This document shows, one piece after another, positions 26,359 through 33,792 of a stretch of 64,000 nucleotides of DNA. A program made the position numbers and the translations under genes. The notes beneath the pieces are model-generated. The model saw nothing but the letters and a program-made list of their open reading frames with translations. It was not told the DNA's origin and did no database searches. The DNA comes from an uncultured Ferrovum sp. (GTDB taxonomy: Bacteria > Pseudomonadota > Gammaproteobacteria > Burkholderiales > Ferrovaceae), in NCBI GenBank assembly GCA_903893215.1, contig CAITLJ010000084.1:1-64000 (forward strand). The letters run 5' to 3'. The stretch's first letter is position 1. Every line of letters starts with the position of its first letter.

Positions 26359-27783
26359 ATGGACGCACCTGTCGAACACCTGCTGTTCCTCACCGGACGG
26401 CTTGCCGAACTGGGCTTGCGCCGCGTGCTGGAGGGGATGGCACCGTGCCCGTTCACCTGGGAAGTCCGCGACCTGGGCATGCAGGTGGCCGGGCTGATGA
26501 CGGCGGACATGCTCGGTCGCCGCTTGCGCGATGTCGATCTCGGCGCCTTCGACCGGGTGATCCTGCCGGGCCGGGTGCGCGGCGACCTTGACGCGCTGGC
26601 TCTGCGGCTGGGCAAGACCTTTGTGCGTGGTCCGGACGAAATGAAAGACCTGCCACAGTTCTTTGGCCGCAAACGCGCGCGGGTGGACTTGTCACGCCAG
26701 GACGTGCTGATCTTTGCCGAAATTGTCGACGCGCCAGAGTCCGACATCGACACCATCCTGGCCCGCGCTGCGCGCTATCGCGCCGATGGTGCCGACGTGA
26801 TCGACGTGGGCTGCCTGCCCGACACGCCCTTCCCGCAACTGGAAGACATCGTCCAGGCACTCAAGCAGCAGGGATTCACGGTGAGTGTCGACAGCCTGAA
26901 CACGGACGACCTGCGGCGCGGTGCCGCCGCCGGTGCCGACTACCTGCTCAGCCTGCATGAGGACACCCTCTGGCTGGCGCAAGAGGTGGCCGCCACCCCG
27001 GTGCTGATTCCGAGCCGCCATGGTGATCTGGCGTCGCTGATCCGTGCGGCAGGGCAGATGACTGCCTGGGGCAAGCCCTTCCTGGCCGATGCCATTCTTG
27101 ACCCGATCCATTTCGGCTTCACCGAATCGCTGGTGCGCTTCCGCGACCTGCGCGCCGCACTGCCGGATGCGCGCCTGATGATGGGCGTGGGCAACCTGAC
27201 CGAACTCACCGATGCCGACACCGCCGGCATCAACGCCATCCTGTTCGGCATCATTTCCGAACTGCGGATCAATGCCGTGCTGGCCACCCAGGTCAGCCCG
27301 CACTGCGCAAGCGCGGTGCGGGAGGCCGACGCAGCGCGCCGCATGATGTTCGCCGCGCGCGAGGAAGGCGCCCTGCCGCGCGATTTTTCTTCCCTTTTGC
27401 TCAACCTGCGCGCGCGCCGCCCGTTCCCGGATACCCCGGACGATGTGCGCGAAATGGCCAGCCGCATCCGCGATCCCAACTTTCGGGTGCAGGTCAGCCG
27501 GGATGGTATCCACGCCTACAATCGTGACGGCCTGCGCACCGCCCGGGACCCATGGACGCTCTGGCCGCAACTGGGCCTGGAGCACGACGCCAGTCATGCG
27601 TTCTACATGGGCGTGGAACTGGCACGCGCCCATCACGCCTGGCTGCTCGGCAAGCGCTACGAGCAGGATGAGGACCTGAACTGGGGCTCCGCCCTGCCCG
27701 CAGTTGACGAAGACAAGCTGCGTCAGAAAGCCGAGGGGCTCACGCTCACCCACAAGTTGCGCGAGGCGCGCGACAAACCATGA
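26359..27783 (+). CDS. Pterin-binding DHPS-like protein of H4MPT-type cofactor synthesis (DUF6513)
   Basis: A 474-aa protein. Residues 1-120 form a distinct N-terminal domain (MDAPVEHLLFLTGRLAE...). Residues about 125-370 are a dihydropteroate-synthase-like TIM barrel: ILARAARYRADGADVIDVGCLPD, FTVSVDSLN and PLLADAILDPIHFG-type strands. A C-terminal region containing NLRARRPFPDTPDDVREMA follows. Homologs occur in methanogens and in H4MPT-containing methylotrophic bacteria, where they are needed for the pterin cofactor; the exact step is unsettled. The ATG at 26359 is chosen by homology and spacing. Coupled to DUF447 by an ATGA overlap. Confidence 0.82.
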   Translation: MDAPVEHLLFLTGRLAELGLRRVLEGMAPCPFTWEVRDLGMQVAGLMTADMLGRRLRDVDLGAFDRVILPGRVRGDLDALALRLGKTFVRGPDEMKDLPQFFGRKRARVDLSRQDVLIFAEIVDAPESDIDTILARAARYRADGADVIDVGCLPDTPFPQLEDIVQALKQQGFTVSVDSLNTDDLRRGAAAGADYLLSLHEDTLWLAQEVAATPVLIPSRHGDLASLIRAAGQMTAWGKPFLADAILDPIHFGFTESLVRFRDLRAALPDARLMMGVGNLTELTDADTAGINAILFGIISELRINAVLATQVSPHCASAVREADAARRMMFAAREEGALPRDFSSLLLNLRARRPFPDTPDDVREMASRIRDPNFRVQVSRDGIHAYNRDGLRTARDPWTLWPQLGLEHDASHAFYMGVELARAHHAWLLGKRYEQDEDLNWGSALPAVDEDKLRQKAEGLTLTHKLREARDKP

Positions 27784-28340
27784 TCCTTGAATCGGTACTG
27801 ATCACCTGCAATGCCGATGGCAGTCCGCACATTGCCCCCCTGGGGCTGCATGTGCACGACCAGCAACTGGTGGTGGCGCCCTTCCGTCCGTCGCGCACCC
27901 TCGAAAACATCGCCCGCGACGGACACGCCGTGGTGAACTGGACCACCGACGTGCGCCTGTTTGCCGGGCCGGTCACCGGCCGCCGTGACTGGCCGGTGCT
28001 GGCACTGCCGGACGCACCTGGCTGGCGTCTGCAAGCGGCACATACCCATGCGGCCTTGCGGGTGGCGCAGGTGGATGACGACGCGTTGCGGCCGCGCTTT
28101 GTGTGCGACATCGTGCACGAACAGACTCACTTGCCCTTCCGTGGCTTTGTCCGCGCACAGGCCGCTGTGGTCGAGGCCGCCATCCTGGCCACCCGCCTGC
28201 ACATGCTGCCGGCAGACAAGGTGGAGCGCGAACTGGCCTATCTGCAGATCGCCATCGACAAGACCGCCGGCGCTGTGGAGCACGAGGCCTGGCAGTGGTT
28301 GCAGGCGCGCTTCGCAGATTGGCGCACCGGCCAGCCATGA
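27780..28340 (+). CDS. DUF447 family protein (C1-cofactor cluster)
   Basis: A 186-aa flavin-reductase-like beta-barrel protein of the DUF447 family: MILESVLITCNADGSPHIAPLG, then PFRPSRTLENIARDGHAVVNWTTD. The C-terminal helical part (EAAILATRLHMLPADKVERELAYLQIAIDKTAG) is typical. DUF447 proteins occur in methanogenic archaea and bacteria carrying H4MPT genes; no reaction is proven. Overlaps its neighbours by 4 nt on both sides, so it must be co-translated with them. Confidence 0.85.
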   Translation: MILESVLITCNADGSPHIAPLGLHVHDQQLVVAPFRPSRTLENIARDGHAVVNWTTDVRLFAGPVTGRRDWPVLALPDAPGWRLQAAHTHAALRVAQVDDDALRPRFVCDIVHEQTHLPFRGFVRAQAAVVEAAILATRLHMLPADKVERELAYLQIAIDKTAGAVEHEAWQWLQARFADWRTGQP

Positions 28341-29050
28341 GCATTGCCTGTCGCGTATTGGCCAGCGTGCGCAATGCCCACGAGGCGGCCCTGGTGTGGC
28401 CATGGGTTGACCTGGTCGATGCCAAGCAACCCGCGGAGGGCGCATTGGGCGCGCTGGATGCGGCCACCCTGCGCGACATCGTGCGAACGGTGGCGGGCCG
28501 GCGGCCGGTATCTGCCACCGTCGGTGACTTGCCCCTGCAAGCGGCGCTGCTTGCACCTGCCATGCAGGCCGTGGCGGACACTGGTGTGGACTTCGTCAAG
28601 GTAGGCCTGTTTGGCAGCGCCGATGTGCCGCGGCTGACAACCTGTCTGCGCGACCTGCCGACCCTGCATGCGGCGCCCGGGCGACCAGCGCCGCCGGCAC
28701 GGATTGCGGTGCTGATGGCGGATCAGGGCGGTGTGCACTGGCCGCTGCATCTGCTCGCCGAGGCCGGTTTTGCTGGCGTGATGCTCGACACCGCCGACAA
28801 ACACTGCGGCGGCCTGCTTGCCGTGCTCGATCTGGACGCGCTACGCCACTTCGTGGAACAGGCGCGCGCGCTCGGCCTGCTCAGCGGACTGGCGGGCAGT
28901 CTCGCTGTTCAGGACATCCCCACCCTGTTGCCCTGCCAGCCAGACTATCTGGGTTTTCGCACGGCGCTCTGTACAGGCGGCGTGCGCACGGAGGCGGTCG
29001 ATGCCGCTCAGGTGGCCGCCGTCACAGCGGTGGTCCGCCAGGCCCGCTGA
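28337..29050 (+). CDS. mfnB: (5-formylfuran-3-yl)methyl phosphate synthase (MfnB-like)
   Basis: A 237-aa TIM-barrel enzyme (formerly DUF556). It forms the furan ring precursor of methanofuran from glyceraldehyde-3-phosphate. Conserved elements are DLVDAKQPAEGALGAL with Lys30, SATVGDLP, DFVKVGLFG with Lys88, and the C-terminal LGFRTALCTGG phosphate loop. In bacteria it belongs to the methanofuran analog pathway of H4MPT-dependent formaldehyde oxidation. The ATG at 28337 overlaps the DUF447 stop. Its last 43 nt are antisense to the MfnE-like kinase. Confidence 0.87.
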   Translation: MSIACRVLASVRNAHEAALVWPWVDLVDAKQPAEGALGALDAATLRDIVRTVAGRRPVSATVGDLPLQAALLAPAMQAVADTGVDFVKVGLFGSADVPRLTTCLRDLPTLHAAPGRPAPPARIAVLMADQGGVHWPLHLLAEAGFAGVMLDTADKHCGGLLAVLDLDALRHFVEQARALGLLSGLAGSLAVQDIPTLLPCQPDYLGFRTALCTGGVRTEAVDAAQVAAVTAVVRQAR

Positions 29051-29613
29051 CCGAGCAGGCGCACCGACATCTGCGCAGGACGCGCGTGGCTGGCAAAGCG
29101 CGCGTCCACCCAGCCTTGCGCGCTCCAGTCAGCGAGTTGCCCAGCGTGTGCGCCAGCCTGCAATTCACCGCAATCCAGCGCCTTCAGCACGGTCAACGCG
29201 CATGCACCCGCCTGCCCCGCCACCCAGGCGGCCAGACTGTCCGAAGTCATCTGCCAGTCGGCCGCCACCTGCAGATGGTCGGGCAGCAGCGCACGCGGCG
29301 TCCACAAGGTGTCAGGCGCCAGATCGCTGCGCACCACAGGCGCACGCTGATGGCGCTGTTGCCAGGCTTGCTGGAGCGCCCAAGCGGTCTGTTCCATGCA
29401 CAGCAATGCCTGCCGGTGCGCCGTCAGATCACTCAGCCCAAGCCGCTGCTGTTCGATGCGTACCGTGTCGGCGTAGCGCCCGCCGCCGCACACCACCAGC
29501 AGGGGGCCGGCGTGCCAGGCAGCGTCCAGCCAGTCGATCAGGTCGGGCAGCAGGGTGGGCTCACACAGGCTGCCGCCCACCTTTACCACCTGCAGCCCGA
29601 CCATTTGGCTCAC
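29008..29613 (-). CDS. Amino-acid-kinase-fold protein, MfnE-like
   Basis: About 201 aa. The N-terminal VVKVGGSL and LLVVCGGGRYADTVR form the phosphate-binding loops of the aspartokinase/acetylglutamate kinase fold. MTSDSLAAWVAGQAGACALTVLKALDCGE carries the second nucleotide site. In H4MPT organisms such short kinases correspond to MfnE, which phosphorylates aminomethylfuran phosphate before methanofuran assembly. Being next to mfnB supports this, but the gene lies on the opposite strand. GTG at 29613 overlaps the hydroxylase stop (GTGA); ATG at 29604 is the alternative start. Confidence 0.75.
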   Translation of the reverse strand: MSQMVGLQVVKVGGSLCEPTLLPDLIDWLDAAWHAGPLLVVCGGGRYADTVRIEQQRLGLSDLTAHRQALLCMEQTAWALQQAWQQRHQRAPVVRSDLAPDTLWTPRALLPDHLQVAADWQMTSDSLAAWVAGQAGACALTVLKALDCGELQAGAHAGQLADWSAQGWVDARFASHARPAQMSVRLLGQRAWRTTAVTAAT

Positions 29614-31868
29614 ACGCTGATCGGCTGGATCGGCAAGCTGCGCAGGCGTTCCCCGCCTGCTGCCGCGTGGATGGCAGCGGCCAGCGCCGGCGCAACGGGA
29701 GGCACTCCCACTTCGCCGATGCCACCGATCGGTGCCTGCGGATTGTCGATGATCAGCACCTCGACCGGCGGTGTATCGGCCAGGCGCAGGGCCGGAAAAT
29801 CATTGAAGTTGGCCTGCTGTACTGCGCCATTGACCACCGTGATCTGACCGTAGAGCGCACTGCCCAGACCGAACAGCAGGCCGCTTTCCATCTGTGCACG
29901 CACGTTGGCCGGCTGCAGCGCGCTGCCACAATCCACGGCCGCCGTGATGCGCTCGACACGTAACTGGCTGGCGGTACCCGACACTTCGATCACGCAGGCG
30001 GCAATCGACCCGAAGGACGCATGCAGCGCCAGACCGCGACCATGCCCGGGCGGCAATGGCGTATTCCAGCCGGCGGCCTTGGCCGCTGCCTGCAGCACGG
30101 CCTGATGACGCGGGTGACCGGCCAGCAGACGCAGGCGATAGGTCAGGGCGTCCTGTCCGGCCGCCTCGGCGAGTTCATTCACCATCGACTCGATGGCAAA
30201 GGCATTGATCGAATGGCCCACGCTGCGCCAGAATCCGACCGCCAGGCCCGGCGGTGCCGGCACATGTTCCACGCGCAGGTTGGCCACGGCATAGGGCAGT
30301 TCGATTGCGCCATCGACAGCCGTCTTGTCCGGCGACAAGTCACTGGCAGCGAGGGGCAGCAGTCGCTGCAGCACCGACTTCATGATCGACGGCGTGACCA
30401 CCCGGGTATACCACGACACCGGCAGTCCCTCGGCGTCCAACGCCACTCGCTGGCGCACCAGCGCCATCGGCCGATAAGCGTCGTTGCGCAGATCGGTATC
30501 ACGCGCCCAGACCACCTTCACCGCCTGTCCCGGCGTGCGGGCAGCAATGGTGACGGCCTGCACCACCATGTCGATCTCGAGCCGGCGCCCAAAGCTGCCA
30601 CCAAGGGGCAGGTTGTGGAACACCACCCGGTCGACCGGCACATTGGCGACCTTGGCTGCAAACCAGCGCACCAGGGTGGGCACCTGATGTCCCACCCAAA
30701 CCTCGCAGCCACCATCTGCCACCCGCGCTGTGCAGTTCACTGGCTCCAGCGCGGCATGAGCCTGAAAAGGCAGGTGATAATCCGTACTGAATACCCGGGT
30801 GGCCGTGCCCTCGCGTGCAGCCTGCTGATCGCCTCGCGTCTCGTGGGTCTGCGCACTGCCCTCGCCCGCCAGCCGCGCATAGTCGGCACGCAGCCGTACG
30901 GTGTCGGGCAACATGTCGGGTTTGGTAAAATCCACATCAAGTGCCAACACGGCCTGACGGGCACGCCACCATTGATCGGCCACCACCGCAACACCGCCGG
31001 GCACGGTGACGACGGCGGTCACCCCAGGCTTGGCCAAGGCGGCATCGGGGGCGACACGGCGCACCTCGCCACCAAAGACCGGTGCCATGCGCACCGCGGC
31101 AAACAGGCCCTTGGGCACCTGCACATCGATCCCATACTGGGTGCGTCCGCCCACCTTGCCTGGCAGGTCCAGACGTGGCTGGTCATGACCCAGCACGCGC
31201 CATTCTGCAGGTGAACGCAGTACCGGTTGCGCATTGAGCGAGAGCTTTGCCGCCACCGGGGCCAACTCGCCGTACCCAAGATGTCGTCCACTGGCTGCGT
31301 GCAATACCTGGCCGCCTGCCGTGGTGCACTCACCCTCAGCGACCTGCCAGCGTGCCGCCGCCGCCTGCACCAGCAACGATCGCGCCGCCGCGCCGGCCGT
31401 GCGCATGGGCAACCACGCATCGCGCACGCTGGTGCTGCCACCGGTAGCGATCAAGCCAATCTGGCGCATGCCATTGGCCGCCAGTTGCCGCACCACTTCG
31501 GCCCAATGACCGCGCTCGGCCGCCGGAATCATGGCGGTCCCTTCCACCAGCATGGTGGCATTGGCATAGATGGTGGCCTGGGAGGGCTGCTCCACGCGAA
31601 CATGGGCCCAGTCAATATCGAGTTCCTCGGCCACCATTGCGGCCAGCGCGGTGGTGATGCCCTGGCCGACGTCGGCGCGCGGCACGGCGATGGTCACGCC
31701 GCCATCGGCGGCGATACGCACCCAGCCGTTGAGCGCAGTCTCGCCGGGCACCATGCCAAACACTTTGCGGTCACCGGTCAGGTCGGGGCGCTGACTGGCC
31801 CAGCCCAGCAAGAGACCACCACCGGCACCAACCGCCGCCAGCCCGATCAGGAAATTACGCCGCTTCAC
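29610..31868 (-). CDS. Tat-exported molybdenum hydroxylase large subunit (isoquinoline 1-oxidoreductase beta-like)
   Basis: A 752-aa protein of the xanthine oxidase family. Residues 2-9 KRRNFLIG followed by a hydrophobic Gly/Ala stretch are a twin-arginine signal, so it acts in the periplasm. Landmarks are VAVPRADVGQG-type motifs (DVGQGITTALAAMVAEELD), PLGGSFGRRLEIDM in the cofactor channel, and C-terminal PIGGIGEVGVPPVAPALAAAI with the catalytic Glu. It oxidises aldehydes or N-heterocycles with Mo-MCD. No [2Fe-2S] small subunit gene is present in the window. GTG at 31868 overlaps the TetR stop; the stop overlaps the kinase start. Confidence 0.87.
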   Translation of the reverse strand: MKRRNFLIGLAAVGAGGGLLLGWASQRPDLTGDRKVFGMVPGETALNGWVRIAADGGVTIAVPRADVGQGITTALAAMVAEELDIDWAHVRVEQPSQATIYANATMLVEGTAMIPAAERGHWAEVVRQLAANGMRQIGLIATGGSTSVRDAWLPMRTAGAAARSLLVQAAAARWQVAEGECTTAGGQVLHAASGRHLGYGELAPVAAKLSLNAQPVLRSPAEWRVLGHDQPRLDLPGKVGGRTQYGIDVQVPKGLFAAVRMAPVFGGEVRRVAPDAALAKPGVTAVVTVPGGVAVVADQWWRARQAVLALDVDFTKPDMLPDTVRLRADYARLAGEGSAQTHETRGDQQAAREGTATRVFSTDYHLPFQAHAALEPVNCTARVADGGCEVWVGHQVPTLVRWFAAKVANVPVDRVVFHNLPLGGSFGRRLEIDMVVQAVTIAARTPGQAVKVVWARDTDLRNDAYRPMALVRQRVALDAEGLPVSWYTRVVTPSIMKSVLQRLLPLAASDLSPDKTAVDGAIELPYAVANLRVEHVPAPPGLAVGFWRSVGHSINAFAIESMVNELAEAAGQDALTYRLRLLAGHPRHQAVLQAAAKAAGWNTPLPPGHGRGLALHASFGSIAACVIEVSGTASQLRVERITAAVDCGSALQPANVRAQMESGLLFGLGSALYGQITVVNGAVQQANFNDFPALRLADTPPVEVLIIDNPQAPIGGIGEVGVPPVAPALAAAIHAAAGGERLRSLPIQPISV

Positions 31869-32590
31869 CTGCCCGCCTCCTGCCATCCCACCACCCGGCC
31901 GCGCCAAAGCGCGCGCAGCGCAGCCTCGGTGTCCCGGCGAAAATCGAGCGGATAAGGATTGGCAGGATCCGGGCTCAGCAACTGCCACAGCCCCATGATC
32001 ATGGCGTAACTTGACATCAACAAGGAAATTCCCCCGCCGGGTTCGAGACCCGTGAAATGTGCTTCCAGAATGGCACCGACGTGGGCCAGGCGCTCGGCAA
32101 TGCGCTGTTTGTAGGCGGTGCGCACGGCTGGCAGCACCGAGAAATCGAGCGCGCCAAGGCAACGGCTGGCCAATGGCAGGTAGAGCGGATCGCTCAGCAT
32201 GTAGCGGTCGAGCAGCGCGAACACGCCTTCAAAGTCGAGCCGGCGCTGCTCGCTGGCCTCGGCCAGGGCGCGGAAAAACCACTCGGTCTGCCGCTCGTGC
32301 AGGGCAAGCAGCAGTTCGTCCTTGCTCGGAAAATAAAGATAGACCGTACCCTTGGCCAGTCCCGCCGCCTGGGCCACTTCCGCCACGCCGATATCGCGGT
32401 TGGGCGCCTGCGTGAGCACGTCTGCAGCGGCGTCGAGGATCAGGTGACGACGCTGCTCCTTGGCATCAGCCTGCAACGCACGGCGTGTGCCGCGAGGCAA
32501 TGCCGGGGTGGCCGCAGTGCCGTCCACCTTGGCGGCCACTGCAGGCGGCAGCGGCATGGTGGGGTAAATCAGGTGGGGTCGATTGGCCAT
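31865..32590 (-). CDS. TetR/AcrR-family transcriptional regulator
   Basis: About 241 aa. The HTH is complete: ILDAAADVLTQAPNRDIGVAEVAQAAGLAKGTVYLYFPSKDELLLAL (about residues 50-96), followed by a helical ligand domain. Residues 1-45 form a Pro/Ala-rich leader that is long for the family. ATG at 32590 is taken as the start; a TTG at 32647 and an ATG at 32557 are alternatives. It is translationally coupled to the molybdenum hydroxylase (GTGA) and probably controls it. No clear palindromic operator was found just upstream. Confidence 0.85.
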   Translation of the reverse strand: MANRPHLIYPTMPLPPAVAAKVDGTAATPALPRGTRRALQADAKEQRRHLILDAAADVLTQAPNRDIGVAEVAQAAGLAKGTVYLYFPSKDELLLALHERQTEWFFRALAEASEQRRLDFEGVFALLDRYMLSDPLYLPLASRCLGALDFSVLPAVRTAYKQRIAERLAHVGAILEAHFTGLEPGGGISLLMSSYAMIMGLWQLLSPDPANPYPLDFRRDTEAALRALWRGRVVGWQEAGR

Positions 32591-32674
32591 GGCCTGCGCG
32601 GTGATCAGTCTCGGGGTGAGGCTAGTGGAGGGATTCGCAGCCGTCAATCATGCACTGCCGCAGCCAGGATTACC

Positions 32675-33259
32675 TTAAAGCCCGCCAAGCAAGGCCTTTT
32701 TCAGGCTTTCTTGCGCCGGGTGATCGCCCAGCCATACCTTGAGCAGGGCGCGAGCAACGAGTGGATGGATCACCCGACCGCGCTCGACACCGTCAAATGC
32801 CACGGACACGCCTTCGCTGCCCAGGCTGAGCACCACCTGGCTGCCTTTGACCGCCAGTTTGATATCGGCCATGATCGCCAGCAGTCGCTCCACGGCCGGA
32901 CGCAGGCTTTCGAGTTCGGCAGGACTCAGGTTGGCCTGCAAACCCTCGTCCAGCGCATGCCCCAGAGTCAGCGCATCCACATCACGCATCAGTCGCAGGG
33001 TGATCACGCGCGGGTTGGTGGTCTCCATCAGCGCCGCGGCACTGACCGGCCGGTCCCCCACGTAGAGCGCGGCCACATAGACGTCAAAGATCAGTTTGGT
33101 GCGCAGGCCGGCACCCTGCAGATGCAGATCCTGATTGCCCATGCGCAGTGCGGGCGGCACATCAATTCCGGCAACGGAGACGGCATACGCCGTCGGCGAC
33201 AGCAGCGACAGCAGCGACAGCAGCGACATCAACACGGACAGACGGGCTACACGGATCAT
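32675..33259 (-). CDS. Exported chalcone-isomerase-like protein
   Basis: A 194-aa protein with a signal peptide (residues 1-26, leucine/serine repeat core, cleavage near AYA-VSV) and a chalcone-isomerase-like domain: GIDVPPALRMGNQDLHLQGAGLRTKLIFDVYVAALYVGDR. Bacterial members are periplasmic. The fold binds fatty acids in plants; the bacterial function is unknown. It sits between a thioesterase-like gene (TGATG overlap) and the TetR gene, at the end of the fadE operon, which fits a lipid-related role. Confidence 0.8.
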   Translation of the reverse strand: MIRVARLSVLMSLLSLLSLLSPTAYAVSVAGIDVPPALRMGNQDLHLQGAGLRTKLIFDVYVAALYVGDRPVSAAALMETTNPRVITLRLMRDVDALTLGHALDEGLQANLSPAELESLRPAVERLLAIMADIKLAVKGSQVVLSLGSEGVSVAFDGVERGRVIHPLVARALLKVWLGDHPAQESLKKALLGGL

Positions 33260-33768
33260 CAGGCTTCCTGCATCAGCTTGCGTTTGTAGAAGGATTTTTC
33301 CGCAATGTACACCGTGCGCTCCACCGCAGTATGCAGCACGCCGGCAGCATCCTTGAGGTCCACGGTAAAAGTGAAATCGGTTTCTCCGTCCCGCTCGACA
33401 GCGGTGCGGATGGCTAGTACTTCTTCCGGCTGCAACTGAAAATCGGCGTACAGGGTGCCGCGCGCTGGCCGCCGGTAGCGGATGCTGGCTGCCTTGTCCC
33501 AGACGATCACGTCCTGGCCCAGGGCCAGCATGATCAGCAGAGGATGCAAGCCGTCGGTGACGGCAAACAGCGCCCCGCCAAAAATCGACCCGGCAAGGTT
33601 GCGGGTCTTGCGATTGAGTGGCAAGGCCACCCGGATGCGGTCAAGACCGGGCGAGACCTCGACGACCCGGCCGCCGGTGCCCCGCCACGCGGGGTGGCGG
33701 TTGAATCCGAAACGGAGTACCCGGGTGCGCAGGAATGGCGGGAGGCGATAAAGCCACTCGACATTCAT
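33259..33768 (-). CDS. DUF4442 hotdog-fold protein (thioesterase-like)
   Basis: A 169-aa protein. NLAGSIFGGALFAVTDGLHPLLIMLALG is the helix-containing hotdog core of PaaI/DUF4442 thioesterase-like proteins. It is followed by YRRPARGTLYADFQLQ and DFTFTVDLKDAAG strands. It probably binds acyl-CoA or acyl chains; activity is unproven. The ATG at 33768 (a GTG two codons upstream is possible) lies 24 nt after the fadE stop, and the gene is part of the fadE operon. Confidence 0.8.
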   Translation of the reverse strand: MNVEWLYRLPPFLRTRVLRFGFNRHPAWRGTGGRVVEVSPGLDRIRVALPLNRKTRNLAGSIFGGALFAVTDGLHPLLIMLALGQDVIVWDKAASIRYRRPARGTLYADFQLQPEEVLAIRTAVERDGETDFTFTVDLKDAAGVLHTAVERTVYIAEKSFYKRKLMQEA

Positions 33769-33792
33769 GCGCACATTCCAGCTTGCAAGCGG

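Noticed and set aside
33197-33228. Short repeats as a possible CRISPR or IS end
   Set aside because: They are in-frame within a signal peptide and have no spacers or inverted partner.
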